DNA of 61,051 bases from Thermodesulfobacteriota bacterium (GCA_026415035.1 JAOAHX010000010.1:27061-88111); one strand, 5' to 3'; shown: positions 38,840 to 48,286, numbered from the stretch's first letter. The notes: a model not told the origin generated them from the sequence alone. Program-made: numbers and translations.

Positions 38840-40144
38840 ATGGGCTTTACCGTCAGGGTGCTTCGATCGGGTGAGAAGGATTTCGAACAATATCTCCGGA
38901 GGTTGGAGCGGAGGATGGTCGAGGACCCATCCTCCCTCGAGAAGAAGGTCCGCTCCATCCTGAACGACGTGAGGAAGCACGGCGATCGTGCCTTGATCGA
39001 ATATACGTCCCGTTTCGACCAGGTTCGACTCCGTCCCGAACAGATCGAAGTGAAACCCGAGGAGGTGAGGGAGGCCCGAAAGAAGGTCTCCGCGGATTTC
39101 TTAGGGACGCTTAGGAGGGCCTGCCAACGGATCCGGACCTTTCACCGGCTCTCGAAGCGAAGCGAGAGGCTTCGATGGATCGAGAAAGGAATCCGGATCG
39201 AACAGGTGACGAGACCCCTTGAGAGGGTCGGGATCTACATCCCGGGAGGGAAGGCCTCCTACCCTTCGACCGTCCTGATGGCCGCCCTCCCTGCCAGGGT
39301 GGCGGGGGTAAAAGAGATCGTGATGACGACCCCGCCTCATTTGGGAGGGCTCAGCCCGGCGGTGCTCGCGGCGGCCGACCTTGCGGGCGTGGACAGGGTC
39401 TTCAGGGTGGGAGGCGTTCAGGCCATCGGGGCCTTGGCCTACGGCACCGAGACGGTTCCAAAGGTGGATAAGATCGTGGGCCCGGGAAACCGCTATGTGG
39501 CGATCGCCAAAAGGCTCGTCTACGGTTCGGTCGATCTGGATATGGTGGCCGGGCCGAGCGAGATCGTCATCATCTCGGACGGAGAGGTCCCGGCCTCCTT
39601 TGTGGCCGCCGACCTGCTCTCGCAGGCCGAACATGACGAAGCCGCCCTTTCTCTCCTCATCACTCCCTCGGAGGCCTTCGCCGAAGGCGTGAGGGGAGAA
39701 TTGGAGAGGCAGTTGGGGGAGCTTCGGAGGGCGAGGATTGCCCGCAGAAGCCTCCGGCAACGAGGCGCCATCCTGATCGTTCGAGATCTTGAGGAGGCCA
39801 TCGGGGTGGCCAACCGGATCGCGGCCGAACACCTCGAACTCTGCCTAAGGCATCCCCGCCGGCTCGTCGGCTCGGTGATCCATGCAGGAGCGGTCTTTCT
39901 CGGCCCCCATACGCCGGAGGCGATCGGAGACTATCTCGCAGGTCCGAACCACATCCTTCCCACTGCGGGGGCAGCCCGCTATGCCTCGGCCCTGGGGGTG
40001 GCAGATTTTCAAAAGAGGATCAACCTGATGGAATTCAGCAGAAAGGCCTTGGGTCGTTTTGAGGATGATGTGAGGCGGCTGGCCGAGTGGGAGGGGTTGG
40101 AAGGCCATTACCGTTCCTTAAAGGTAAGAGGCCTGGGAAGGTGA
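38840..40144 (+). CDS. hisD: Histidinol dehydrogenase
   Basis: HisD oxidises histidinol to histidine in two NAD-dependent steps. The 434-residue protein has RVGIYIPGGKASYPSTVLM, GNRYVAIAKRLVYG, DMVAGPSEIVII and SQAEHDEAA, the zinc and substrate regions. AAAGGG nine bases before ATG 38840 supports this start; the TTG at 38804 overlaps murA and adds a poorly conserved piece. It opens the histidine gene series. Confidence 0.96.
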   Translation: MGFTVRVLRSGEKDFEQYLRRLERRMVEDPSSLEKKVRSILNDVRKHGDRALIEYTSRFDQVRLRPEQIEVKPEEVREARKKVSADFLGTLRRACQRIRTFHRLSKRSERLRWIEKGIRIEQVTRPLERVGIYIPGGKASYPSTVLMAALPARVAGVKEIVMTTPPHLGGLSPAVLAAADLAGVDRVFRVGGVQAIGALAYGTETVPKVDKIVGPGNRYVAIAKRLVYGSVDLDMVAGPSEIVIISDGEVPASFVAADLLSQAEHDEAALSLLITPSEAFAEGVRGELERQLGELRRARIARRSLRQRGAILIVRDLEEAIGVANRIAAEHLELCLRHPRRLVGSVIHAGAVFLGPHTPEAIGDYLAGPNHILPTAGAARYASALGVADFQKRINLMEFSRKALGRFEDDVRRLAEWEGLEGHYRSLKVRGLGR

Positions 40145-40162
40145 GGGGAGAGGAGGGCGAAG

Positions 40163-40756
40163 GTGAAGGAGGATCGAAGGGCAGAGGTGAGGCGGAAGAC
40201 GAAGGAGACGGAGGTCCATCTCAAGATCAATTTGGATGGCTCCGGCGCCCATTCGATCCGGACCGGCCTTCCCTTCTTCGATCACATGCTCAGTCTTTTG
40301 GTTTACCACGGCCGTATGGATCTCACGTTGAAGGCGGAAGGCGACCTCCAGGTGGATGCCCACCATACGGTCGAGGACGTGGGGATCTGTCTTGGCGAGG
40401 CGATCCGCAAGGCCCTTGGCGAGGCCAAAGGGATCATGCGATATGGATGGGGCATGGTTCCGATGGACGAGGCCTTGGTCTCGGTGGCCCTCGATCTCTC
40501 GATGAGGCCCTTCCTCGTCTACCATGTGAAGCTGAGGCGGTCGAGGATCGGGACCTTCGATCTCGAACTGGTCGAGGAGTTTTTAAAGGCCCTGACCCAT
40601 CAGGCGAGGATGACCTTGCATGTCAACCTCCTCTATGGGAGGAACAGCCATCACATGGTCGAATCGATTTTCAAAGGCCTGGGAAGGGCGTTGAGGGAGG
40701 CGATCTCAAGGGACGAGCGGACCATGGGGGTCCCCTCGACCAAGGGCGTCCTGTAA
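40163..40756 (+). CDS. hisB: Imidazoleglycerol-phosphate dehydratase
   Basis: HisB dehydrates imidazole glycerol phosphate using two manganese ions. The 197-residue single-function enzyme has GLPFFDHML, DAHHTVEDVGICLGEA and GRNSHHMVESIFKG, containing the two histidine-rich metal motifs. GTG 40163 has GGAGG six bases upstream. The phosphatase step is not fused here. Confidence 0.96.
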   Translation: MKEDRRAEVRRKTKETEVHLKINLDGSGAHSIRTGLPFFDHMLSLLVYHGRMDLTLKAEGDLQVDAHHTVEDVGICLGEAIRKALGEAKGIMRYGWGMVPMDEALVSVALDLSMRPFLVYHVKLRRSRIGTFDLELVEEFLKALTHQARMTLHVNLLYGRNSHHMVESIFKGLGRALREAISRDERTMGVPSTKGVL

Positions 40757-40772
40757 ATCGAACAGGTCAACG

Positions 40773-41390
40773 ATGAAGCCAAAGATCGCGATCGTCGATT
40801 ACGGCATGGGGAATCTGCGAAGCGTTCAGAAGGCCTTCGAACGGGTCGGATTCGAGGCCCATCTCGCCCATCACCCTCGGGAGATCCAGGACGCCTCGGC
40901 CATCGTCCTGCCCGGGGTCGGCGCCTTCCGGGATGCGATGGAGAACCTGCGGAGGTTCGGATTCATCGAACCCATTCTTCGATCCATCGAGGGGGGCAAG
41001 CCCTATCTCGGCATCTGTTTGGGCCTTCAGATCCTCTTCACGGAGAGCGAGGAGTTCGGGCCCTGCAGGGGCCTCGATCTCGTTAAAGGGAGGGTGGTGA
41101 GGTTTCGACCCGATGGGGAGCATAAGGTGCCGCACATGGGTTGGAATTCGATCGAAATGAGGAAGGAGGCGCCTCCCCTTCGGGGAGTGGAGAGCGGGTC
41201 GTACGTCTACTTCGTCCACTCCTACTACGTCCTTCCGGAAGAGGAGGAGTGGGTCTCCACCCTCACTCCATACGGGGTCCTCTTTGCTTCGAGCATCTCC
41301 AAGGAGAACATCTTTGCCACCCAGTTCCACCCGGAGAAGAGTCAGAGGATCGGATTAAAGATCTTGGAAAATTTTGTAAAATCCATCTGA
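40773..41390 (+). CDS. hisH: Imidazole glycerol phosphate synthase glutaminase subunit
   Basis: HisH releases ammonia from glutamine and delivers it to HisF. The 205-residue class I amidotransferase has the nucleophile Cys82 in LGICLGLQILF and the partners His186 and Glu188 in FHPEKS. It begins IAIVDYGMGNLRSV. The partner hisF is 3 kb downstream, after three unrelated genes and hisA. Confidence 0.96.
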   Translation: MKPKIAIVDYGMGNLRSVQKAFERVGFEAHLAHHPREIQDASAIVLPGVGAFRDAMENLRRFGFIEPILRSIEGGKPYLGICLGLQILFTESEEFGPCRGLDLVKGRVVRFRPDGEHKVPHMGWNSIEMRKEAPPLRGVESGSYVYFVHSYYVLPEEEEWVSTLTPYGVLFASSISKENIFATQFHPEKSQRIGLKILENFVKSI

Positions 41391-41459
41391 TCCGCCGGCC
41401 GTGAGCCCCCGTGTCGGCGAGGCCGAAGGGGCAAGGTCAAGGCGAAGAAGGAGCGATGG

Positions 41460-42293
41460 ATGAACGAGGTAAGCGTCGGAGCGATTCGAATCGGAAAAGG
41501 AAACCCCCTCGTCCTGGTCGCAGGGCCCTGCGTGATCGAGGCCGAATCGGTTGTCCTGGAGATTGCGGAGACCTTGAAGGAACTCTGTCAACGTATGGAG
41601 ATCCCCTTGATCTTCAAGGCCTCCTATGAGAAGGACAACCGGAGCTCGGAGAAGTTTTACAGGGGACCCGGGCTTAGAGAGGGGCTGAAGATCTTGTCGA
41701 AGGTGAAGGAGCGCTTCGATCTTCCGGTCCTTTCCGATGTCCACCGGATGGAGGACATCGACCAGGCCAAAGAGGTGTTGGACATCATCCAGATCCCTGC
41801 CTTCCTCTGCCAACAGACCAGCCTCCTGCTAAAGGCGGGCGAATCCGGCAGGGGGATCAATATCAAGAAGGGCCAGTTCCTCGCTCCGGAGAACATGGCG
41901 GCCGCGGTGAAGAAGGTCTATAGCACGGGCAATTCCCAGGTCCTTCTGACGGAGCGGGGGACCTGTTTCGGATATAATAAGTTGGTCTCGGACCTCTGCG
42001 CCATCCCCATCATGCAGGGGATCGGTTGTCCGGTCCTCTTCGATGCGACCCATATCGTGAGGAATTATGGCATCCCGAGCGACGACCCGAAGGGAGGCAG
42101 CCCCCAGTATGTCCCCCATCTCGTTCGGGCAGCCGTGGCCGTAGGGTGCAACGGCCTCTTCCTCGAAACCCATCCCAGACCGGCAGAGGCCCTATGCGAC
42201 GCTTCGAGCATGATCCCCCTCCATGAGATGGAAGGGATCCTCCTGCAGAGCAAGGCCATTCACCGCTTGGTCAGAGAGTGGGGGATCGTTTGA
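41460..42293 (+). CDS. kdsA: 3-deoxy-8-phosphooctulonate synthase (metal-dependent type)
   Basis: KdsA condenses arabinose 5-phosphate with phosphoenolpyruvate to form Kdo-8-phosphate for lipopolysaccharide. The 277-residue enzyme has VLVAGPCVIEAES, in which Cys24 is the metal-ligand cysteine of the metal-dependent class (the other class has asparagine). FKASYEKDNRSS and DATHIVRNYG follow. It is unusual inside a histidine operon; no kdsB, kdsC or kdsD is nearby. AAGGAG lies before ATG 41460. Confidence 0.95.
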   Translation: MNEVSVGAIRIGKGNPLVLVAGPCVIEAESVVLEIAETLKELCQRMEIPLIFKASYEKDNRSSEKFYRGPGLREGLKILSKVKERFDLPVLSDVHRMEDIDQAKEVLDIIQIPAFLCQQTSLLLKAGESGRGINIKKGQFLAPENMAAAVKKVYSTGNSQVLLTERGTCFGYNKLVSDLCAIPIMQGIGCPVLFDATHIVRNYGIPSDDPKGGSPQYVPHLVRAAVAVGCNGLFLETHPRPAEALCDASSMIPLHEMEGILLQSKAIHRLVREWGIV

Positions 42294-42352
42294 GAAGAAA
42301 ACGTCCGGGATTCGGATTTCCTACTTCATTCTGACGGAGAGGAGGGCTCAGC

Positions 42353-43006
42353 GTGAAGATCTTTCTCGATACGGCCAATCTCGAAGAGATCCGGAAGGCC
42401 AATGCCCTGGGGTTGGTCGATGGCGTCACCACCAACCCGACTTTGCTCGCCAAAGAGGGGGAGGCCCCAGAGACCCTGATTCGGAAGATATCGAAAGAGG
42501 TGAACGGACCGGTCAATGTGGAGGTCACTGGCCTCACCTGCGAGGAGATCCTAAAGGAGGCCAGAACGCTGGCCACCTGGGGGGACGAGATCGTGATCAA
42601 GATCCCCATCAATCCCGAAGGCCTGAAGGCGGTGAGGAGCCTCTCGGCGGAGGGAATTCCCACCAACGTTACCCTCATCTTCTCGCCGGCCCAGGCCCTG
42701 TTGGCGGCAAAGGCGGGCGCAACCTATATCTGCCCGTTCTTGGGGAGGCTCGATGATGTCAGCTTTGACGGCCTCGAACTGGTCCAACAGATCCGGGAGA
42801 TCTATGACAACTATGAGGAGCTGGAGACCCGGATCATCGTGGCCAGCGTCCGAAACCCCATCCACGTGATCGAGGCCGCGCGCATGGGTGCGGAGATCGT
42901 GACCCTCCCTCCGCCGATCCTTTACCAGATGTTCAAACACCCCCTCACCGATAAGGGGATCGAGCAGTTTTTGGAGGATGCCAAAAAGATCGGGGCCAAG
43001 ACATGA
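42353..43006 (+). CDS. Transaldolase/fructose-6-phosphate aldolase family protein
   Basis: The 217-residue protein belongs to the short transaldolase family (TalC/FSA). It has MKIFLDTANLEEIRKA, TTNPTLLAKEG and the Schiff-base lysine, Lys83 in VIKIPINPEG. Short members work either as true transaldolases in the pentose phosphate pathway or as fructose-6-phosphate aldolases; key residues are not distinctive enough here. GGAGG seven bases before GTG 42353 supports the start. The stop overlaps the next gene by ATGA. Confidence 0.92.
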   Translation: MKIFLDTANLEEIRKANALGLVDGVTTNPTLLAKEGEAPETLIRKISKEVNGPVNVEVTGLTCEEILKEARTLATWGDEIVIKIPINPEGLKAVRSLSAEGIPTNVTLIFSPAQALLAAKAGATYICPFLGRLDDVSFDGLELVQQIREIYDNYEELETRIIVASVRNPIHVIEAARMGAEIVTLPPPILYQMFKHPLTDKGIEQFLEDAKKIGAKT

Positions 43007-43692
43007 CCTTCGCTCATTTTTCGAGACAGAGAGGGCCCAGGAAGGCCCGAACCCTTTTTCATTACGGGGCAGGCCTGATCCTGATCAGCTCCATCCTATT
43101 TCAAAGCTTAGATGCCCTCGGTCAGCAGATGCCTCGTCTCGTGATCCTGCCCTTCTTCGTGGAGCGAGAGGCCTCCTGCCCGGTCTGCAAGGTCGTCTTT
43201 AGGAGGGGGGAGATCCATTTCTCCGGCCCCGGCACGGCGACCCGCCTCCTCTATCAAAAGATCGGGGCGATGGGGAGCTTCGCTCTCATTCCACAGGAAA
43301 GGGTGGAGGAGGCCCTCTCCTCCCATAGCCCACGGGCCTTCGAAGAGGAGCCTCGCTCCTCCTCGATTGAACTGGGAAAGGAGCTCCGGAGCGATTTTGT
43401 GTTGGTCGGGTTCCTCTTCCGGTTCGAAGAGAGGGTCGGCTCTTCGGTGGGCGTGGAGCGGCCAGCCTCCGTGGGGTTCGATCTTCATCTCTTTCGGGTG
43501 AAGGACGGGAAGGAGGTCTGGAGGGGCCGCATGGATGAGACGCAGCGACCCTTGAGCGAGAATCTCTTCAAGATGGGCTCCTTCTTCCGGAGAAAGGCCC
43601 GGTGGCTTACGGCCGAGGAACTGACCCGCGTGGGGATGGAGGAGGTTTTCAGGCGATTTCCTGGCGGGAAAGAGCTGGAGGAGAGAAGATGA
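43003..43692 (+). CDS. Exported protein of unknown function
   Basis: I do not recognise a characterised family. The 229-residue product has a basic N-terminus, a hydrophobic signal-like segment (about 20-40) and a mature part starting RLVILPFFVE. A CPVC pair follows (Cys59, Cys62). The LPF.. start and the repeated mention of 'level in the cell' type residues (FVLVGFLFRFEERVG, KEVWRGRMDETQ) recall periplasmic CsgG/GNA1162-like envelope proteins. It is translationally coupled on both sides (ATGA with the transaldolase gene and ATGA with hisA), so it is clearly an operon member. Confidence 0.7.
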   Translation: MTFAHFSRQRGPRKARTLFHYGAGLILISSILFQSLDALGQQMPRLVILPFFVEREASCPVCKVVFRRGEIHFSGPGTATRLLYQKIGAMGSFALIPQERVEEALSSHSPRAFEEEPRSSSIELGKELRSDFVLVGFLFRFEERVGSSVGVERPASVGFDLHLFRVKDGKEVWRGRMDETQRPLSENLFKMGSFFRRKARWLTAEELTRVGMEEVFRRFPGGKELEERR

Positions 43693-44444
43693 TCGTCATC
43701 CCTGCGATCGATCTGAAGGATGGAAAGTGCGTGAGGCTCATCCAGGGGAGGATCGATCAGGAGACGATCTATTCCGAGGACCCCGTCGAGATGGCCAGAT
43801 ACTGGGAGGCCAAGGGCGCAGAGAGGCTCCACCTGGTCGATCTCAACGGCGCCATCATCGGCAGGCCTTTCCATCCCCATCTGATCGAGGAGATCCTTCG
43901 ATCCATCCGGATCCCTGTCGAGATCGGAGGGGGAATTCGGGAGATGGCCACGATCGAGCACTACCTCCGATGCGGTGCCCGCTGGGTCATCCTCGGAACG
44001 GCTGCCCTCAAAAACCGTCCCTTCCTCGAGGAGGCCTGCCGTGAGTTTCCCGATCGGGTTATCCTCGGCCTCGACGCAAAAGGGGGGAAGGTGGCGGTCG
44101 AGGGGTGGGGAGAGGTGAGCTCCCTCTCCGCAAGGGAGCTGGTCGGCCAGGTCGAAGGGATCGGCCTTGCGGCCATCATCTTCACCGACATCAACAGGGA
44201 TGGGATGGCCTCGGGTTTGAATCTCGAGGCCACGAGAGAGCTGGCCCGTTCCACTTCCATTCCCGTCATCGCCTCGGGCGGGGCCTCCAGGATCGAAGAG
44301 ATCGAGGCGCTGATGGCCCTCGAGCCCGAGGGCGTGATCGGGGTCATCGTGGGTCGGGCCCTTTATACAGGTGCGATCGATCTGAAAGAGGCCCTCGAGC
44401 TCACTCAAAGGAAAGCGGGAGGGGCGGGTTTGGGGAGATGTTAG
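43689..44444 (+). CDS. hisA: ProFAR isomerase (HisA)
   Basis: HisA isomerises ProFAR to PRFAR in histidine synthesis. The 251-residue TIM barrel begins [17 protein letters not shown] with the catalytic aspartate, and has VEIGGGIR and [12 protein letters not shown] with the second aspartate. ATG 43689 overlaps the preceding stop (ATGA); an upstream in-frame start at 43602 would lie inside the previous gene. hisF overlaps its end by seven bases. Confidence 0.96.
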   Translation: MIVIPAIDLKDGKCVRLIQGRIDQETIYSEDPVEMARYWEAKGAERLHLVDLNGAIIGRPFHPHLIEEILRSIRIPVEIGGGIREMATIEHYLRCGARWVILGTAALKNRPFLEEACREFPDRVILGLDAKGGKVAVEGWGEVSSLSARELVGQVEGIGLAAIIFTDINRDGMASGLNLEATRELARSTSIPVIASGGASRIEEIEALMALEPEGVIGVIVGRALYTGAIDLKEALELTQRKAGGAGLGRC

Positions 44445-45193
44445 CGAAACGGATCATCCCCTGTCTCGACGTGAAAGATGGACGGGTCGTGAAAGGAACC
44501 CGTTTCGTCGACCTGAAGGACGCAGGCGATCCCGTCGAGAACGCAAAGGCCTACGATGAGCAGGGCGCCGACGAGATCGCCTTCTTAGACATCACCGCGA
44601 GCCATGAGAAGAGGGATATCCTCATCGACCTCGTCCGACGGACCGCCGAGGAGGTCTTTATTCCCCTCGTCGTGGGAGGCGGGGTGAGAGACCTGGAGGA
44701 TATCCGGAACCTTTTGATGGCCGGGGCGGACAAGGTCTCGATCAACACCGCCGCGGTCCAAGACCCTTTTCTGGTGGAAAGGGCCTCGAAGCGTTTCGGA
44801 AGTCAGTGCATCGTGATCGCCATCGATGCCAAGCGGAGAGGGTCGGGCTGGGAGGTCTATACGCATGGTGGGAGAACTCCCACTGGGATCGATGCGATCC
44901 AATGGGCGATGAGGATGGAGGCCCTGGGCGCGGGCGAGATCCTTCTGACCAGCATGGACCGGGACGGGACGAAGGAGGGCTACGATATCGAACTGACCCG
45001 GACCGTTGCCGAAAGCGTGAGCATCCCGGTCATCGCCTCGGGAGGGGTCGGAACCCTCGAACACCTTTACGAGGGACTCGTCCTTGGAAAGGCGGATGCC
45101 GTTCTTGCGGCCTCGATCTTCCACTACCGGGAATATACCATCCCGAGGGTCAAAGCCTACCTAAAAGAGAGGGGCATCACGGTGAGAATGTAG
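44438..45193 (+). CDS. hisF: Imidazole glycerol phosphate synthase cyclase subunit
   Basis: HisF uses ammonia from HisH to convert PRFAR to imidazole glycerol phosphate and AICAR. The 251-residue TIM barrel starts [20 protein letters not shown] with Asp11, has Asp130 in [11 protein letters not shown], and contains VVGGGVRD and [16 protein letters not shown] 44438 gives the standard length. Confidence 0.97.
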   Translation: MLAKRIIPCLDVKDGRVVKGTRFVDLKDAGDPVENAKAYDEQGADEIAFLDITASHEKRDILIDLVRRTAEEVFIPLVVGGGVRDLEDIRNLLMAGADKVSINTAAVQDPFLVERASKRFGSQCIVIAIDAKRRGSGWEVYTHGGRTPTGIDAIQWAMRMEALGAGEILLTSMDRDGTKEGYDIELTRTVAESVSIPVIASGGVGTLEHLYEGLVLGKADAVLAASIFHYREYTIPRVKAYLKERGITVRM

Positions 45194-45209
45194 AGAGAGG
45201 GATCGAAGG

Positions 45210-45680
45210 GTGGATCGATTCATCCTCTTGCTGGGCACGGGCCTCGGCACCGGTTACGCTCCCTTCGCTCCAGGCACGATGGGGACGCTCCTGGCCATCC
45301 CACTCTATTATGGGCTCTCAGAAATTCCCTCCCCCCTCTACGAACTCACGCTGGCCGGCCTTTTCTTTCTCTCCGTTTGGGTGGCTGAGAAGGCCGGCGC
45401 CCTTTTGGGTCAAAAAGATGACCCCAGGATCGTCATCGACGAGATCATGGGCTTCTTCGTGACGACCCTCTGGATGCCGAAAACGGTCCTGTTCATCCTC
45501 GTCGGCTTCGTCCTCTTTCGTTTTTTCGACATCCTGAAACCCCCTCCGATCCGTCTGATGGAGAAGATGAGAGGGGGCTATGGAGTGGTCCTTGATGATG
45601 TCGTGGCTGGCCTCTATGCCAACCTCCTTCTCCATTGGACCGCTTGGATCGCTCCTTCTTTTCAGGCCTTCCTCCCTTAG
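45210..45680 (+). CDS. pgpA: Phosphatidylglycerophosphatase A
   Basis: PgpA dephosphorylates phosphatidylglycerol phosphate at the inner membrane. The 156-residue protein has GTGLGTGYAPFAPGTMGTL near the N-terminus, IDEIMGFFVT and RFFDILKPPP, and the later GGYGVVLDDVVAGLYANL, with several membrane segments. GTG 45210 follows hisF by 16 bases. Confidence 0.93.
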   Translation: MDRFILLLGTGLGTGYAPFAPGTMGTLLAIPLYYGLSEIPSPLYELTLAGLFFLSVWVAEKAGALLGQKDDPRIVIDEIMGFFVTTLWMPKTVLFILVGFVLFRFFDILKPPPIRLMEKMRGGYGVVLDDVVAGLYANLLLHWTAWIAPSFQAFLP

Positions 45681-45711
45681 GGATTCGGGGGAGGTTCGGG
45701 GAGGCTATCGG

Positions 45712-46200
45712 GTGGGGAAGAGATCGTTGGAAAAAATCATCGGAGATCGTTTGCGAGAAAACGGCTGGACCCTCTCCGTCGCCGAATCGTGCACCGGAGG
45801 GCTGATCTGCGACCGGATCACGGATGTCCCTGGGAGTTCAGACTACTTCCTGGGCGGGATGGTCAACTACAGCAATGAATCGAAGGCGAAGCACTTGGCG
45901 GTGCCGAAGAAGGAGATAGGTAGGTACGGGGCAGTGAGCGCCCAGGTGGCCAAAAGGATGGCCCAAGGCGTTCGAAAGGCCTTTGGCACCACCTTTGGGT
46001 TATCCACCACGGGCATCGCCGGTCCCACCGGAGGAACAAGGGAGAAACCGGTCGGCCTCGTCTTCATCGGGGTGGCCCATGGGAGAAAGGCAGAGGTGAT
46101 TCGGTTGAAGCTGAAAGGTTCGAGGAGGGAGATCAAAGAGAAGTCGGCCGAAGAAGGCCTCCGCTTCCTTTGCAGGATCCTTTTCCAAGGCCAGCCCTAA
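45712..46200 (+). CDS. pncC: Nicotinamide-nucleotide amidase (CinA C-terminal domain)
   Basis: PncC deamidates nicotinamide mononucleotide to nicotinic acid mononucleotide in NAD recycling. From GTG 45712 the protein is 162 residues, a stand-alone CinA C-terminal domain. It contains SVAESCTGGLICDRIT (22-37), GGMVNYSNESKA and TGIAGPTGGT. GGGGAGG seven bases upstream decides the start; the frame is open to 45580, inside pgpA. There is no N-terminal CinA domain. pgpA followed by cinA/pncC is a common gene pair. Confidence 0.93.
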   Translation: MGKRSLEKIIGDRLRENGWTLSVAESCTGGLICDRITDVPGSSDYFLGGMVNYSNESKAKHLAVPKKEIGRYGAVSAQVAKRMAQGVRKAFGTTFGLSTTGIAGPTGGTREKPVGLVFIGVAHGRKAEVIRLKLKGSRREIKEKSAEEGLRFLCRILFQGQP

Positions 46201-46340
46201 GAGATCCCATAGGAAGGGGGGCTTCGGAAGCCGAAGCGAACCCCTACGCTGGCCATCGCCTGATTTGCAACCTTTCGGGAAAGGCTCTGGAAGTGGTCTT
46301 TTCTCGAGGGGAGGGCGTTTTTCAAGAGGAGAGATACGGG

Positions 46341-46829
46341 ATGGAGGAAAAGGCGCTCACCCCCCAGAGGGTTCGGTACTTGACGAAGGATTACTCCCGG
46401 GGATTTATCGGAGATGTGGGGTTTAAGGCGATCCGATTCGGGAGGGGTTATCTCGAATCAAGGTTAAGAATTTTTGATCGCCATCGTCAGCAAGACCATT
46501 ACATCCACGCCGGGGTGATCGCGACGATGGCCGATCACACGGCAGGATATGCGGCCTTCACCCTCGTTCCCGAAGACCACAGGATCCTGACGATCGAATT
46601 CAAGATCAACTTTCTCTGGCCCGCCTATGGAAAGGCCCTCGTCTGCAGGTCGAAAATCGTCAAGGAGGGGAGGCAGATTTTGGTCGGGGAGAGCGAGGTC
46701 TTCGACCAGCGCGAGGAGGGCGAGGAGCTGGTTGCCAAGGCCATGGTCACCCTGAGGTCGATCCACCAGAGCAGGATCAAACCGGTCGGGCCGACCTCCT
46801 CCAAAAAGAAAGAGGGCAGAGCCTCATAA
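46341..46829 (+). CDS. PaaI-like hotdog-fold thioesterase
   Basis: The 162-residue product is a hotdog protein of the PaaI/acyl-CoA thioesterase group, with YIHAGVIATMADHTAGYAAF (54-73). That stretch supplies the conserved His56-Ala-Gly and Asp65 used to activate water. It probably hydrolyses an acyl- or aryl-CoA ester. ATG 46341 is chosen; the frame is open to 46170, overlapping pncC, but that segment has no hotdog character. A lysine-rich tail follows the fold. Confidence 0.82.
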   Translation: MEEKALTPQRVRYLTKDYSRGFIGDVGFKAIRFGRGYLESRLRIFDRHRQQDHYIHAGVIATMADHTAGYAAFTLVPEDHRILTIEFKINFLWPAYGKALVCRSKIVKEGRQILVGESEVFDQREEGEELVAKAMVTLRSIHQSRIKPVGPTSSKKKEGRAS

Positions 46830-46840
46830 GGGCCTGCCCT
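46813..46840 (-). terminator. Terminator between thioesterase gene and nfnB
   Basis: AGGGCAG-A-GCC (46813-46823) pairs with GGC-CTGCCCT (46831-46840) around TCATAAG. Read leftward it is followed by CTTTCTTTTT, the T-run of an intrinsic terminator for nfnB. The stem overlaps the stop codon of the convergent thioesterase gene. Confidence 0.7.
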
Positions 46841-46863
46841 CCCCTTCGATTTTCCAGTCCGAT

Positions 46864-48276
46864 TCAATGGTTCATCAGATACTCGTGGATGGAGTTGGCC
46901 GCTTTCCTTCCCGCTCCCATGGCGAGGATGACGGTCGCCGAGCCGGTGACGATATCCCCGCCTGCCCAGACCCCTCTTTTGGACGTCTTTCCGGTCTCGG
47001 GATCGGTGACGATGTAGCCCCTCTTGTTCAGTTCGAGGCCTGGCGTGGTGGTGGTGAGAAGGGGGTTGGCACCGGTGCCGATGGCGACGACGGCCAAGTC
47101 GCATTCGAGCTGAAATTCCGAGCCCTTGATCGGGATGGGTCTCCGCCTCCCCGACTCGTCCGGCTCGCCCAGTTCCATGCGAAGGCACTCGACGCCCGTC
47201 ACCCAGCCGTTGTCGTCTCCTAAGAACCGGACGGGGGCGGTCAGGAGGTAGAACTGGACACCCTCCTCCTCGGCATGATGGATCTCCTCGATTCGGGCGG
47301 GCATCTCCTCCCTCGATCTCCGATAGATGATGCGGACGGTATCGGCGCCCAGGCGGATGGCGGTTCGAGCCGCATCCATGGCCACGTTTCCCGCTCCGAA
47401 GACGGCCACGTTCTTCCCCCGGGCGATGGGAGTGTCGTACTGGGGAAAGAGGTAGGCCTTCATCAGGTTGGATCGGGTCAGATACTCGTTGGCCGAGTAG
47501 ATGCCACAGAAATTCTCGCCGGGAATGTTTAAAAACGTCGGAAGGCCAGCTCCCAGCCCTAAGAAGACGGCATCGTACTCTTGGAGGAGTTCATCGACGG
47601 TCTCGATCCTGCCGATGACGCAGTTGCATTCGATTTTAACGCCCAACTGCTCCAGGTAGTTGACCTCGGCCTGGACGATATCCTTGGGCAGACGAAATTC
47701 GGGGATGCCGTAGATGAGGACGCCCCCTGGTTTATGGAGGGCCTCGAAGATGGTCACCTCGTGTCCCTTCAGGATGAGGTCTCCGGCCACGGTCAGGCCC
47801 GCAGGGCCTGAACCCACGACGGCCACCTTCTTCCCCGTGGACGGTGCCTTCTCTGGGATGAAGATCTGTCCCTTCTCCCGTTCCCAGTCGGCGGCAAATC
47901 GCTCGAGGCGGCCGATGGCCACCGGCTCGTCCTTCTTCCCGACGATGCAGAGCTTTTCGCACTGGTCCTCCTGGGGACAGACCCTTCCGCAGATGGCTGG
48001 CAGACTGTTCCGTTCCTTCAGTTTTCTGGCAGCGCCGACGAAGTCGCCCTCGAGGATCAGCTTGATGAAGGCCGGGATGTCGATCTCGACCGGACACCCC
48101 TCGATGCACTTCGGTTTCTTACACTGGATGCAACGGCTCGCCTCCAACTGGGCCAGCTCGGGCGTATACCCGTAAGGGACCTCGTTGAAATTCTTCGCCC
48201 TCACCTTGGGGTCCTGTTCGGGCATCTTCTGTCTCGGGATTTTCACTTTCTCCTTTTTCTCTTTTTCTTCGGCCAT
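46864..48276 (-). CDS. nfnB: NfnB-like NADPH-dependent flavoprotein (GltD family)
   Basis: NfnB is the large subunit of NADH-dependent ferredoxin:NADP+ oxidoreductase, an electron-bifurcating enzyme; close relatives were first called sulfide dehydrogenase or glutamate synthase small subunit. The 470-residue protein has an N-terminal domain with cysteines 49, 52, 57, 61 and 96, 100, 106, 110 for two [4Fe-4S] clusters, FAD-binding GSGPAG (155-160) and an NAD(P)-binding AVFGAGNVAMDAART region. The neighbouring nfnA supplies the partner. No glutamate synthase large subunit is nearby, supporting the Nfn assignment. Confidence 0.9.
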   Translation of the reverse strand: MAEEKEKKEKVKIPRQKMPEQDPKVRAKNFNEVPYGYTPELAQLEASRCIQCKKPKCIEGCPVEIDIPAFIKLILEGDFVGAARKLKERNSLPAICGRVCPQEDQCEKLCIVGKKDEPVAIGRLERFAADWEREKGQIFIPEKAPSTGKKVAVVGSGPAGLTVAGDLILKGHEVTIFEALHKPGGVLIYGIPEFRLPKDIVQAEVNYLEQLGVKIECNCVIGRIETVDELLQEYDAVFLGLGAGLPTFLNIPGENFCGIYSANEYLTRSNLMKAYLFPQYDTPIARGKNVAVFGAGNVAMDAARTAIRLGADTVRIIYRRSREEMPARIEEIHHAEEEGVQFYLLTAPVRFLGDDNGWVTGVECLRMELGEPDESGRRRPIPIKGSEFQLECDLAVVAIGTGANPLLTTTTPGLELNKRGYIVTDPETGKTSKRGVWAGGDIVTGSATVILAMGAGRKAANSIHEYLMNH

Positions 48277-48286
48277 CTTCCTTCCC

